DNA of 29,093 bases, from positions 1 to 29,093 of the forward strand of contig CAYJJX010000022.1 in the NCBI GenBank assembly GCA_964370605.1. Direction: 5' to 3'. Below are positions 8,028 through 16,350 of this stretch, piece after piece; the stretch's first letter is position 1, and the number at the start of each line of letters is the position of its first letter. Source of the stretch: CAYJBH01 sp964370605 (GTDB lineage Bacteria > Bacillota > Clostridia > Oscillospirales > Ruminococcaceae). Made by a program: the position numbers and the translations under genes. The notes beneath the pieces are model-generated. The model did not search any database. It was not told where the DNA came from and was given only the letters and a program-made list of their open reading frames with translations.

Positions 8028-8579
8028 TCAATTCCTTATCATTTTCACAACTATTGTTATTATAACCCCTAAAAGTGAAATTTGCAATACCACCGAACCG
8101 GAAAAAAGTGTCATTACTAAAAGTCCAACACAGAGCAGTGCTGTAAACACGGCATAAACATGTTCGACAATATCAAGATAACGAACGTTTACTAACAACG
8201 ACAATAACCGTCCACCGTCCGAGAAAGGTAGCGGCACTATGTTAAACAGGGCAATCGCGGCGTTTGCTACCATAAAAAAATACCCGTCATAGCTCGGACT
8301 CACCAAGCCCGACGCCCAACTGCAAATCATCGCAATCAGGTTCATTGCCACTCCGGACGACAAAAGCACTATCGAGCGTCCCCGCGAAAGACAGGGAAGC
8401 TCGATAGAAAGTCCCCCAATTCCGGCAAGAAGCGGAGGAAGACGCCGCAGCATAATAATGTAAACGACTATATGTCCCAGTTCATGTAACAACACCGCAT
8501 ATAGCCCAAAGCGCACCGATATTCCGCCAATTAACAACCCGACATACATGACGGCAAGGAACAGTACCGCACTATTCAA
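8028..8579 (-). CDS. M50 (site-2 protease) intramembrane metallopeptidase, SpoIVFB-like
   Basis: A 183-residue multi-pass membrane zinc protease. The zinc motif HELGH (His32, Glu33, His36) lies in one membrane helix, and the third ligand is in the FNIVPLPFSDGG motif (Asp121). In Bacillus the SpoIVFB member cleaves pro-sigma-K in the mother cell. The same role is plausible here because the gene directly follows a membrane M23 protein, as spoIVFB follows spoIVFA, but other S2P substrates are possible. A TTG at 8579 is chosen because GGAGG (8590-8586) sits 6 nt upstream; a TTG at 8600 would be 7 codons longer. The frame overlaps the M23 stop by 8 nt, indicating coupling. Confidence 0.88.
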   Translation of the reverse strand: MNSAVLFLAVMYVGLLIGGISVRFGLYAVLLHELGHIVVYIIMLRRLPPLLAGIGGLSIELPCLSRGRSIVLLSSGVAMNLIAMICSWASGLVSPSYDGYFFMVANAAIALFNIVPLPFSDGGRLLSLLVNVRYLDIVEHVYAVFTALLCVGLLVMTLFSGSVVLQISLLGVIITIVVKMIRN

Positions 8580-9564
8580 AGGTGCCCTCCGGATAGGCAA
8601 AGAGCGGATCGACCTTCATTCCATCAAGGGTAAAGGTCATATGCAGGTGGACGCCGGTCGACTGGCCTGTCGTGCCTATTATCCCAAGTGTCTCCCCTGC
8701 CTTTATCGCTTCACCGATCTCAACCGATCGACTGTCGAGATGATAATAACCACTTTCAAATCCATTGTCATGCAGTATCTTGACATAATGCCCACCTATG
8801 CTGTCAAACCCCGACACTTCAACAATTCCATCGGCAACCGCCACTATCTCACTCCCTTGCGGTGCTACAAGGTCTATCCCGCTATGAAATTCCTCTTCGC
8901 CGTTTATGGGACTGACTCGTACACCAAATCCACTGGTCAAACTACCATTTTGCATCGGCGGCACGATCGGTATGCTTAATGTATACTGTTCATCTACTAG
9001 CGCAAACTGTTCTGTCACAACGTCCGGAGCACCTTGCGCATTCGTTGTCTGCTGATCTGTTTGCACCGGTGCATCTTCCGATAATGCCTGTGTTTCCTGT
9101 TCCTGTGATGTGTCGTCAGATGTCGAGAGTTGTGACGCCTCTTCCTCTGCCCCTTCTTGTACTGCACTATCTACCGAGGGGACTTCTTGGGCATCGTCCA
9201 TATCGGCTTGCGGTTCATCACCAAGTATCGCGAGTGCCTCATCGGTCAGAGCGAATGCTGTTTGCTGTTCCTGCTCAGACAGGGTAAACGACATAAGTCT
9301 TGCATACTCCGCTCCAAGCTGTGCAAAAAATTCCGGCATGAAAATTTTAACTGCAACCGTCAAGGCCAGCACGACACAACATATGATTGACTGAAGCTTT
9401 ATGGCTGTAAAAGGTGTTCGATCTCGCTTCGAACTCCCCTCCTGCTCTGATCTTTTGACCGACGGCTTTTCATCTTCATAGAGCATTCCACTCTTTATCG
9501 CGCGATTGGTCGGGCGTGCAAAAAGCACATCGTCGGGTCGGTCATATTCCTGTCTTTGCCACAT
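8572..9564 (-). CDS. Membrane-anchored M23 (LytM) peptidase, SpoIVFA-like position
   Basis: A 330-residue protein: cytoplasmic basic N-terminus, one membrane helix (about 54-75), a long acidic Glu/Gln/Ser/Thr linker (about 113-185) and a C-terminal LytM domain. All zinc-site residues of M23 enzymes are present: HSGID (His227, Asp231) and HLH (His306, His308), so it may be an active peptidoglycan endopeptidase. SpoIVFA of Bacillus also couples a membrane helix to an M23 domain and is paired with an M50 protease, which suggests this could be its counterpart. The ATG at 9564 has an AAAGGAGG site 7 nt upstream and is preferred to one 11 codons further out. The ribosome site lies in an inverted repeat (9573-9614). 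Confidence 0.88.
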   Translation of the reverse strand: MWQRQEYDRPDDVLFARPTNRAIKSGMLYEDEKPSVKRSEQEGSSKRDRTPFTAIKLQSIICCVVLALTVAVKIFMPEFFAQLGAEYARLMSFTLSEQEQQTAFALTDEALAILGDEPQADMDDAQEVPSVDSAVQEGAEEEASQLSTSDDTSQEQETQALSEDAPVQTDQQTTNAQGAPDVVTEQFALVDEQYTLSIPIVPPMQNGSLTSGFGVRVSPINGEEEFHSGIDLVAPQGSEIVAVADGIVEVSGFDSIGGHYVKILHDNGFESGYYHLDSRSVEIGEAIKAGETLGIIGTTGQSTGVHLHMTFTLDGMKVDPLFAYPEGTFE

Positions 9565-9572
9565 AGCAAAAC

Positions 9573-9614
9573 CTCCTTTTGTTTTCTGTAAAAGCATATG
9601 AAAAACAAAAGGAG
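9573..9614 (-). promoter_or_regulatory. Perfect inverted repeat covering the M23 gene ribosome-binding site
   Basis: Positions 9573-9585 and 9602-9614 are perfect 13-base inverted repeats separated by 16 bases. In the minus-strand RNA the first arm reads CTCCTTTTGTTTT and the second AAAACAAAAGGAG; the second arm contains most of the M23 gene ribosome site, whose ATG follows at 9564. When folded, the hairpin would hide the site. A weak promoter match (TTGCAC, 16 nt, TATCAT at 9623-9618) would start RNA close to the first arm; RNA reading through from radA would carry the complete hairpin. Confidence 0.6.
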
Positions 9615-9622
9615 ATTATGAT

Positions 9623-9700
9623 ATGAAATTTATTAAGACGTGCAAATTGTGCGTTGAAACACTTAACCATTCGACCTATGCTGCTGTTACAGAAGTTTAA
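9623..9700 (+). CDS. Possible 25-residue peptide on the opposite strand
   Basis: An ATG at 9623 with GGAG 8 nt upstream (9611-9614) opens a 25-codon frame beginning MKFIKTCKLC and ending in TAA, overlapping the 3' end of radA on the other strand. It has two cysteines in a CxxC arrangement. The ribosome-like site is the other arm of the inverted repeat that holds the M23 gene ribosome site, so it may be coincidence. No promoter is visible for it. No family is recognised. Confidence 0.2.
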   Translation: MKFIKTCKLCVETLNHSTYAAVTEV

Positions 9701-11057
9701 CTGCGTCAGAAAGAGAATCTACCGAAACCACTTTTATCTGCTCGCACAATTCTTTCGAGAGTTTTTTTGCATTTTGTTTCGGCATTACTACACGAGAAAA
9801 ACCAAGACGTGCCGCTTCGGTCATGCGTTGCTCGATATGTGAAACGGCTCGAATTTCGCCGCCAAGACCTATCTCTCCAACAAAAAGTGTCCGCTCGTCT
9901 ACCGGCTTGTCGTTAAGCCCTGACAGTATCGCCATCGCCACCGCAAGATCTCCCGCCGTCTCATCGAGTTGAATTCCACCGATTACATTGACATATACGT
10001 CAAGTGCACCAAATGGATATCCTCCACGCTTTTCCAATATTGCAAGCAGAAGATTTGCTCTGTTATAATCAAAGCCCGATGTAGTTCGCCGAGGCGTAGC
10101 ATAGCTACTCTTGACCACGAGTGCCTGAACCTCGGCAAAAATAGGTCGCGAACCTTCCATAGTACAAACCACACAGCTTCCACCGATTCCAATCGGCCGA
10201 CCCTCAAGAAGTGTCAAGGATGGATTTGTGACTTCCTTCAGGCCATATGAAGTCATGTCAAACAATCCGATCTCGTTTGTAGAGCCGTATCGGTTTTTAG
10301 CGGCGCGGAGAATACGGTACGGCAGTGTCTTGTCGCCCTCAAAATATAAAACGGTATCTACGGTATGTTCCATGACCTTAGGACCTGCAATCGCCCCATC
10401 TTTATTCACATGCCCGACCACAAATATCGGTATTTCATTGCTTTTCGCCGCAAACAAAAGTTGGGAAGTGCATTCCTTGACCTGCGTGACACTTCCGGCC
10501 GACGAATTGATATTCTCGCTCTGCATAGTCTGAATTGAATCGATCACAGCCATGACCGGCTTCGAGCTATCGATGAGCGCACATATCTCTTCAATCGAAG
10601 TTTCGGTTGCAAGCAGGATGTTATCACCCTTAATTCCAAGACGCTTTGCACGCAGCTTTATCTGCCGAACCGACTCCTCACCCGAAACATAGAGAACGGT
10701 GCCGCCCTTTGAAATATTGTCACATATCTGCAAGAGCAAGGTCGATTTTCCCGCTCCCGGCTCACCCGAGAGAAGCATCAAGGCACCAATTACAATACCG
10801 CCACCAAACACCCTGTCAAGCTCTGAGATGCCGGTTGTTACCCTTGCATGACTTCCTTTATTCTCGTCCACCTCGCTCAAAAGATGTGTCTGAGCAACAC
10901 CGCCGCTTTGTCTTTTCGGTCGATCTCCCTTACTTTCCCGTACGACATCTTCCACCATTGTGTTCCACTCACCACACGAAGTGCACCTCCCCACCCAGCG
11001 GGGAGAACTCTCACCACAGCCGGTGCAAACATATACTGTTTTCAACTTTTCTTTCAA
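9687..11057 (-). CDS. radA: DNA repair protein RadA (Sms)
   Basis: RecA-like ATPase that drives branch migration in recombination and repair. The 456-residue product has an N-terminal zinc finger (Cys11, Cys14, Cys25, Cys28), the Walker A motif GEPGAGKST (98-106), the RadA-specific KNRYG motif (254-258) and a C-terminal Lon-protease-like domain (from about 280) without need of protease activity. A TTG at 11057 is chosen: AGAAGG stands 7 nt upstream and the protein then starts KEKLKTVYVC, as the family does. An in-frame ATG 30 codons further out lies inside the lipid kinase gene. The gene follows that kinase by 14 nt. Confidence 0.95.
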   Translation of the reverse strand: MKEKLKTVYVCTGCGESSPRWVGRCTSCGEWNTMVEDVVRESKGDRPKRQSGGVAQTHLLSEVDENKGSHARVTTGISELDRVFGGGIVIGALMLLSGEPGAGKSTLLLQICDNISKGGTVLYVSGEESVRQIKLRAKRLGIKGDNILLATETSIEEICALIDSSKPVMAVIDSIQTMQSENINSSAGSVTQVKECTSQLLFAAKSNEIPIFVVGHVNKDGAIAGPKVMEHTVDTVLYFEGDKTLPYRILRAAKNRYGSTNEIGLFDMTSYGLKEVTNPSLTLLEGRPIGIGGSCVVCTMEGSRPIFAEVQALVVKSSYATPRRTTSGFDYNRANLLLAILEKRGGYPFGALDVYVNVIGGIQLDETAGDLAVAMAILSGLNDKPVDERTLFVGEIGLGGEIRAVSHIEQRMTEAARLGFSRVVMPKQNAKKLSKELCEQIKVVSVDSLSDAVKLL

Positions 11058-11071
11058 GCTATTACCTTCTT

Positions 11072-12022
11072 CTAAATCCCTTGCGGTATCACAAAATTCA
11101 CTGCCTTTTCCTGTACCTTGATGCTCAAACGGTCTGCTATTATGCATTCTCCGTCAAAATTCGCAATGAAAGGTTTTGGCGCCGAAATCTCGACATTTTT
11201 CACACGTCGAGCCTCCATCACATCGCGAAGTTCCGATGCAATAGTCTCCCCTCTAAAATGATCTCCGCGTTTATACTGTCCAATAACGGCTAGCAAACGC
11301 GAAAGCGCAACGTTCTTCACAATGAGCAATTCTAATATACCGTCATCGATTACCGCCCTCGGTGCCGCACAGAAACCGCCACCGTAGTAGCGGCTATTTG
11401 CAACAGTTACGAGCAGCATCTCTTCTTCAAACACTTCGTCGTTTGCTTCTACGCGATATAAGCGTAGAAGCGGTTTTGTTAGGCGTTCTATGATTGACAT
11501 GTTATACGCCATCTTGCCGCCAAGCAATTTCAGGCGACGATATTTCGGTATGTTCATGGCTATATCGGCATCAAAACCAACAGAGCAGATTGCTACGCCC
11601 GACCTCTGCAAACTCTTGCCTTCATGGGTGTATTCAAACATCAGTAGATCGACCGCTTTAGGACAGCCGTCGATCACATTTCGTTTTAGGTCTAAAAAAT
11701 CCTGCTTTGCACCGATACTCTTGACAAAGTCATTGCCGGAACCACATGGTATTTGACATACATCAACGTGATTGAACCCTTGCGCCGCCGAGGTAACTTC
11801 ATTGAGCGTTCCGTCTCCTCCACAGCTGATAAGGCGCAAATTTCTGCTGGTTTCTATATAACTTTTCGCAATTTTTTCTGCATCTCTTGGTGCAGAAGTC
11901 ATCTCGATTTTTCCGTCTATCCCCTGCTCTTTGATAAACTCTAATAGCTTAGGTACAAGAATAAGGCTGGAATCACGTTTTCCCGCAACCGGATTGACTA
12001 TGAATACATACTGTTTGTCCAT
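11072..12022 (-). CDS. Diacylglycerol/lipid kinase of the YegS/DagK family
   Basis: Soluble lipid kinase of 316 residues, with the catalytic-domain motifs IVNPVAGK (8-15), GGDGTLNEV (68-76) and GSGNDFV (94-100). The C-terminal domain holds RYYGGGFCAAP and DDGILELLIV, as in DgkB/YegS. Members phosphorylate diacylglycerol or related lipids, recycling lipid to phosphatidic acid; the exact substrate cannot be told from sequence. The ATG begins immediately after the TAG of the fapA-like gene, with no spacer, so it is probably translated by reinitiation from that gene. Together they connect the che genes with radA. Confidence 0.9.
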   Translation of the reverse strand: MDKQYVFIVNPVAGKRDSSLILVPKLLEFIKEQGIDGKIEMTSAPRDAEKIAKSYIETSRNLRLISCGGDGTLNEVTSAAQGFNHVDVCQIPCGSGNDFVKSIGAKQDFLDLKRNVIDGCPKAVDLLMFEYTHEGKSLQRSGVAICSVGFDADIAMNIPKYRRLKLLGGKMAYNMSIIERLTKPLLRLYRVEANDEVFEEEMLLVTVANSRYYGGGFCAAPRAVIDDGILELLIVKNVALSRLLAVIGQYKRGDHFRGETIASELRDVMEARRVKNVEISAPKPFIANFDGECIIADRLSIKVQEKAVNFVIPQGI

Positions 12023-13498
12023 CTACATCCCTACCTTAACCTCACCGTCTTCACCAAGAGAAATGGAGCATTTTCCATATGTTTCCTCGATGGTTCTGGC
12101 TGCGACGCTTCCAAAGTGCACCCGCACCGGTGGATGAAGAGTCTGCGAAATTTCGATTCGACAAAAGCCGACATTATGTGCGCTCTCCACCTTCTGCGCA
12201 AGGGTCGCCTGCAACCGTTTCAGCATCATCTTCATGGTAGGTTTTTTTGTCCTGAGCTTCAAAAGTAGCTCTTTGCGATCGGAGGTAATCTCTCCCCTTG
12301 TCTCCAGCAGTTCAAGATACTGAATGTTTTTTGCAATCAGTTCGTCCTCTTCGACAATCTCCTTGATGTTCTTCTCAAGATCTTGAATCGTCTGTATCAA
12401 TCGATGTGTCATTCCAAGGCGGAGTGTCGTCGGAATGTTAATCTCGGCACCGACTACCTTAGCCTCAATCTTTTTTACAGCCGTGACTTCACCGCCGGTT
12501 ATAACTCCCTTTCCGCTCGTGACAAGTATTTCTTTTTCTGCCGATGCGTGACAGTTGACAATGACCTGTGCGCTAATTGTCCCCTCAGAGTACATTTCGC
12601 AATTTTCGATAAACATCGCGGTGATATCGCCCTTGGCCGACACAGTTCCTTTTTGTTGCCCGTTGATACCGTATCCGACCACTATGCTACCATCTGCAAA
12701 GAGGTTCGCGCCCTCGACAGAGCCGGAGATTTTTATGCTCTTTTTCGAGCTGACGGTATATCCGAAATACACGTCGCCGTTAATTATTATATCACCGGAA
12801 AATTCAATATTTCCGATTGCACTGTCAACGTTGCCATTAATTGTAACGCTCTGTTCAACATTAAACTTGCCGTTTTTAAACACCAGATTCCCGCAGGTAC
12901 TTGCAACCAAATGTTTTCCGTCGGCAGTGATCGAGGTGTTTTCTCCCATCGGAACACTCGCCGGCTTTCCTTGTCTGCCTTTCAACTCTTCGCCGCTGAC
13001 ACCTAAACCGGAAACCGGTTCGGTGGGAGCAAATATGTCTGCAATAATAGTGCCTTTTTCTACGTCAAGAATAATCCCAAGTTCTTTATGATCGGTGTCT
13101 CCGTTTTCCAGCACCTGTGGTTTAATCTCACGCTCTCGCTCGAAATGTTCCACTATATAACCATCTACACCATCTACGGCAAGTGTGCCCTTTGCCACCA
13201 CCATCGGCTGATCAAAAAGCTTGTTTTCCAACATTCCGGAGATTAATGATTCATTTACACCGTTCTTGATGCCACGTTTAGTCATCACCTCTGCATACTG
13301 ATTTGCAGGAAGCTCAAACACGTGCTGTATGACTTGATCGTGATCACCCTCATCATAGCCTTCAAGTAAACCTTGCAGGTCAATATGCAATGAAGCGGTA
13401 ACCGAATCGTGTCTTTCCACCACACAGTGCTTATTTAGCAGTTTTTCTGTTAGCGCGGACTCAAAAACCTCCTGTTCAGTCTGTACGGCGTTTTCCAT
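12023..13498 (-). CDS. fapA: FapA family protein (DUF342, flagellar assembly protein A)
   Basis: A 491-residue protein of the DUF342/FapA family. A divergent N-terminal region is followed by a short conserved segment (GTLAVDGVDGYIVEHF), then a central beta-helix of repeated short strands with INGNVDSAIGNIEFSGDIIINGDV and AEKEILVTSGKGVITGGEV, and a C-terminal coiled coil (about 395-460). FapA proteins are linked to flagellar placement or polar-protein regulation in some bacteria, but function in clostridia is poorly defined. The ATG at 13498 is preferred, with an AAAGGTGG site 8 nt upstream; an ATG 9 codons earlier at 13525 has only a weak site. It lies just downstream of cheD. Confidence 0.82.
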   Translation of the reverse strand: MENAVQTEQEVFESALTEKLLNKHCVVERHDSVTASLHIDLQGLLEGYDEGDHDQVIQHVFELPANQYAEVMTKRGIKNGVNESLISGMLENKLFDQPMVVAKGTLAVDGVDGYIVEHFEREREIKPQVLENGDTDHKELGIILDVEKGTIIADIFAPTEPVSGLGVSGEELKGRQGKPASVPMGENTSITADGKHLVASTCGNLVFKNGKFNVEQSVTINGNVDSAIGNIEFSGDIIINGDVYFGYTVSSKKSIKISGSVEGANLFADGSIVVGYGINGQQKGTVSAKGDITAMFIENCEMYSEGTISAQVIVNCHASAEKEILVTSGKGVITGGEVTAVKKIEAKVVGAEINIPTTLRLGMTHRLIQTIQDLEKNIKEIVEEDELIAKNIQYLELLETRGEITSDRKELLLKLRTKKPTMKMMLKRLQATLAQKVESAHNVGFCRIEISQTLHPPVRVHFGSVAARTIEETYGKCSISLGEDGEVKVGM

Positions 13499-13573
13499 GT
13501 TGGCACCACCTTTCTTTTTTGTCATTCCGTCACTCTCATATCAACACACTATGTATATTGATCGAAACCGTGC

Positions 13574-14059
13574 TTATAATACCCATTCTCCCTTGTTGGC
13601 AGATTTAATCTTCATCAAGCCCGTCTGGGGATCGAACGTTTGCGTTCGACCGAAATTCTCACCGGTGTCTGCAACGATTATTGGTATTCTCAAGGCTGCC
13701 AGTGTCTGTTTTACCGCTGCAACGTTACGTTCTCCGATATTTGCGATGTCGCTGTTGCCTGTCGTAGCAAACATTTTTGCGCCACCGGCGATCTTGGCCT
13801 TGAGTGAACTGCGCATTGCTCCTGCCGCCTCCATCTTTTTAATCAGTGCAGGAATGGCACTGTCTGCATATTTATGCGGTTGGTTTGCATTTCCTGCCGA
13901 CCTTGAATCAGGCAACATTATATGAGACAATCCCGCTATTTTACGTACCGGGTCATGCAGACAAATTCCGACACAGGAGCCAAGTGCATATGTAATAATT
14001 AGATCATCGTTTTTTACCACATTCAAATCCGCTATTCCGACTACTATAGTTTTTCCCAT
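13574..14059 (-). CDS. cheD: Chemoreceptor glutamine deamidase CheD
   Basis: Deamidates glutamines of chemoreceptors and, in Firmicutes, binds CheC to couple CheY-phosphate levels to receptor activity. The 161-residue length is normal. The papain-like triad is visible: Thr23 (LIITYALG), Cys29 in GSCVG and His46 in GLSHIMLP. It lies 71 nt after cheC on the same strand. No receptor gene and no cheA, cheB or cheW occurs in the window. Confidence 0.94.
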   Translation of the reverse strand: MGKTIVVGIADLNVVKNDDLIITYALGSCVGICLHDPVRKIAGLSHIMLPDSRSAGNANQPHKYADSAIPALIKKMEAAGAMRSSLKAKIAGGAKMFATTGNSDIANIGERNVAAVKQTLAALRIPIIVADTGENFGRTQTFDPQTGLMKIKSANKGEWVL

Positions 14060-14076
14060 AACCGCCTATCCAATCT

Positions 14077-14114
14077 GTACATTTATGTACTATATCTTTG
14101 ACCGAATGATCAAA
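14077..14114 (-). other. Two small hairpins in the cheC-cheD gap
   Basis: GTACAT (14077-14082) pairs with ATGTAC (14085-14090), and TTTGACC (14097-14103) pairs with GATCAAA (14108-14114) around a 4-base loop. They lie in the 71-nt gap just before the cheD ribosome site. Both are short; a role in setting cheD translation relative to cheC is only a possibility. Confidence 0.25.
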
Positions 14115-14130
14115 TACTCTACCAAAACTA

Positions 14131-14751
14131 TTACATGCCCAAACTTTTGATTATTTTATCCAGCGATTCTACCTCGGGTATCAAAAGAATGCTGTTGTCT
14201 GAAGCACTGTCACCGACCTCAAATGCATCCTCAATAAAGATAATACTATCACTGATATTTGCAAAGTGAATTGCTGGAACGCTCAAAATTGAACCTACCA
14301 TATCTTCAGTCAGCGCAGGCGGTGAAATATCGATTGTTAGGTTTGTGAACATGGCAATCGCATTGATGTATGAAGCCGCCATAATATTTCCGATTTCACG
14401 AAGCATCGATTGACCCATCTCGTCAAGTTCAGAATAATCGCTGATATCTTGTCCGAGTAGTATGTTTACCGTTACATGTGCAAATTCGCGTTCCATCAGA
14501 AAGAGCATCATTCCTTCCACGTCTTTGGTCAACGTGATGAGCATACCGATCATCTCTTTTTCAGGGCCACCCAGACGCATACTCACCTCGGTATAGTCCA
14601 ATATCTGTATGGTTGGCACCTGAATGTTGATCGGTTTATCGAGCATGTTCGACAGTGCGGTTGCGGCATTTCCGCTTCCGATATTGCCTATTTCACGCAG
14701 GGCATCCAGCTGTATCTGGGTCAGATCGTCATAACTGCTTAATGAAGACAT
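14131..14751 (-). CDS. cheC: CheY-phosphate phosphatase CheC
   Basis: Dephosphorylates CheY-P and, when bound to it, titrates CheD. The 206-residue protein has both CheC phosphatase signatures: LREIGNIGSGNA with Glu20 and Asn23, and LREIGNIMAASYINA with Glu119 and Asn122, each followed about 20 residues later by the conserved proline region. Two intact sites suggest an active enzyme. AGAAAGGA lies 11 nt upstream of the ATG. It follows flgG by 35 nt and is the second CheC-fold protein in the array besides FliY. Confidence 0.95.
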   Translation of the reverse strand: MSSLSSYDDLTQIQLDALREIGNIGSGNAATALSNMLDKPINIQVPTIQILDYTEVSMRLGGPEKEMIGMLITLTKDVEGMMLFLMEREFAHVTVNILLGQDISDYSELDEMGQSMLREIGNIMAASYINAIAMFTNLTIDISPPALTEDMVGSILSVPAIHFANISDSIIFIEDAFEVGDSASDNSILLIPEVESLDKIIKSLGM

Positions 14752-14786
14752 AGTTTTTATTATTCCTTTCTGTCAATGCGCCAAAA

Positions 14787-15533
14787 TTAGCGCAGGTTAT
14801 TTATTATCTCCTGAAGTTGATCGGCCGTTTGCACGATCTTTGAACTTAGTGTAAATCCTTTTTGCGTCAACATCATGTTGACCATCTCGTCCGCCATATC
14901 GACGTTTGAGAACTCAAGGGCACTCTGGATAATCTCGTTTTGTCCAATACCACCACTGTCCAGTGAACCACCCTCTGCCTCGCCCGAATTGTCGCTGACA
15001 ACGTACGCGTTATTTCCTATCGGAGTCAGACCATAGGGGTTGGTAAAACTGTAAATACCGACAATCTGTGCAACCTGCGACATGTCAACGGTGTTGGTGT
15101 TCGGCAAAAACTCAAGCTCGATACGCTCCCCCGAGCCATCCAAAATATATCGTCCACCGTTATCGACCAGATACGGGGCGTCGCCCTCCATGCTTATGGT
15201 AAAACTGCCGTCTCGCGTGTATGCGGTCGAGCCGTCCGGTTGCTCCAAGGCAAAGAATCCTTCTCCCACGATAGCGAAATCGGTATTGTTGTTTGTAAAA
15301 TTCAGTGTTCCTTGGCTGAAAAGAAGATCGTTGTAATCGGTTTTGACACCATGTCCGACAAGGTGCTCCCCTTCAACGTTTGTATCGATCTTTGAATATA
15401 GTAGATCAACGAACTGATTCGTCGTCTTTTTGTAACCGGTAGTGCTGATGTTTGCCATATTGTTTGAAATGGAATTTAAATTGTTTTGATATGCGATCAT
15501 TCCCGATACGCCGGTATAAAAAGCAATATTCAT
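14787..15533 (-). CDS. flgG: Flagellar hook-basal body (rod) protein, FlgG/FlhP type
   Basis: Distal-rod type axial protein of 248 residues. The N-terminal rod motif YTGVSGMIAYQNNLNSISNN, the central DFAIVGEGFFALEQPDG and YTRDGSFTI, and the C-terminal helix ending in QTADQLQEIINNLR are those of the FlgG/FlgF/FlhP family. Like other axial proteins it has no cleaved signal peptide and is exported by the flagellar type III system encoded upstream. It is one of a tandem pair of paralogues corresponding to FlhO-FlhP of Bacillus. The symbol is a best fit, since FlgF and FlgG cannot be firmly separated by eye. Confidence 0.9.
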   Translation of the reverse strand: MNIAFYTGVSGMIAYQNNLNSISNNMANISTTGYKKTTNQFVDLLYSKIDTNVEGEHLVGHGVKTDYNDLLFSQGTLNFTNNNTDFAIVGEGFFALEQPDGSTAYTRDGSFTISMEGDAPYLVDNGGRYILDGSGERIELEFLPNTNTVDMSQVAQIVGIYSFTNPYGLTPIGNNAYVVSDNSGEAEGGSLDSGGIGQNEIIQSALEFSNVDMADEMVNMMLTQKGFTLSSKIVQTADQLQEIINNLR

Positions 15534-15570
15534 TATACTATCCTTTCCTGTCTATCGTTCGTGGCGCTAA

Positions 15571-16326
15571 TTATAGTGATGCTATCTGTGAGACGGTCTT
15601 TTGATTAATGCTGTCTATCATCTGAAGCGCCGCACTGCATGACTGGAAGTTACGCTGTGCCTCCATCAACAAAGTATACTCACGGTTCATGTCGATGTTG
15701 GAACGCTCATAATGCCCCTGCATGACTGAAAACGGCATTCCGTTGATATTATCGACAGCACCTTCTTCATTATTATTAATAAAAAGTCCGTTCGTCATCT
15801 GCTGGAAATCATCAAAGTCGGCAGGAACGCGCAGACGAAGCTTGTCGACCTCGTTACCAAGCGAATCAAATACCGTACCGTCGTCCCGAACAGTGAAATC
15901 ACTGGTGCCGAGATATATCTCGCCATTTTCACCCAAAACTCGCCCGACTCCTCGAAGTTCCAAAAAGCCTTCTTCATCGATATCAAAGTTGCCGTTTCGA
16001 GTATAGCCGATCTGTTCACCTTGTGCGATCGAGAAAAAGCCCTCTCCTGCTATCGCAAAATCAAACGGACGACCTGTTTCCTCCAAAAAACTTGAATCAT
16101 AATCAGTATAAACAGTGTCAACGATCCTGATTGGTGACTGTGAGCCAATGACCTCGGAGCCACCTCCATCAAGACGTCTCGTCATTTCCTGCTCGAATGT
16201 CGTGCTCACCAATCTTGCGCTCCTTGCACCCGGGGTGCTGGCATTTGTTATGTTGTTAGAGAGCGTGTTCAACGTCCTCTGCTGCATAAAAATACCGGAG
16301 GCGGCGGTGTAAAACCCTTTTAACAT
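15571..16326 (-). CDS. flgF: Flagellar hook-basal body (rod) protein, FlgF/FlhO type
   Basis: Rod protein paralogue of 251 residues. The start LKGFYTAASGIFMQQRTLNTLSNN is the axial-protein N-terminal motif, and PFDFAIAGEGFFSIAQG and YTRNGNFDI form the middle domain. The C-terminal SNIDMNREYTLLMEAQRNFQS and the terminal coiled region match FlgF/FlhO. GAAAGGAAAGG lies 8 nt upstream of the ATG, in a copy of a motif that recurs 114 bp further upstream. It stands first after sigD across a 229-bp gap that contains a folded element. The 37-nt spacing to flgG indicates a shared transcript. Confidence 0.9.
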   Translation of the reverse strand: MLKGFYTAASGIFMQQRTLNTLSNNITNASTPGARSARLVSTTFEQEMTRRLDGGGSEVIGSQSPIRIVDTVYTDYDSSFLEETGRPFDFAIAGEGFFSIAQGEQIGYTRNGNFDIDEEGFLELRGVGRVLGENGEIYLGTSDFTVRDDGTVFDSLGNEVDKLRLRVPADFDDFQQMTNGLFINNNEEGAVDNINGMPFSVMQGHYERSNIDMNREYTLLMEAQRNFQSCSAALQMIDSINQKTVSQIASL

Positions 16327-16350
16327 GTTTTTGACCTTTCCTTTCTTAAG

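Noticed and set aside
9623..9700. The small peptide as a precursor for the nearby radical SAM enzyme
   Set aside because: The first six residues resemble six-cysteine peptide precursors, but it has only two cysteines, and the radical SAM protein is not of the SPASM peptide-maturase type.
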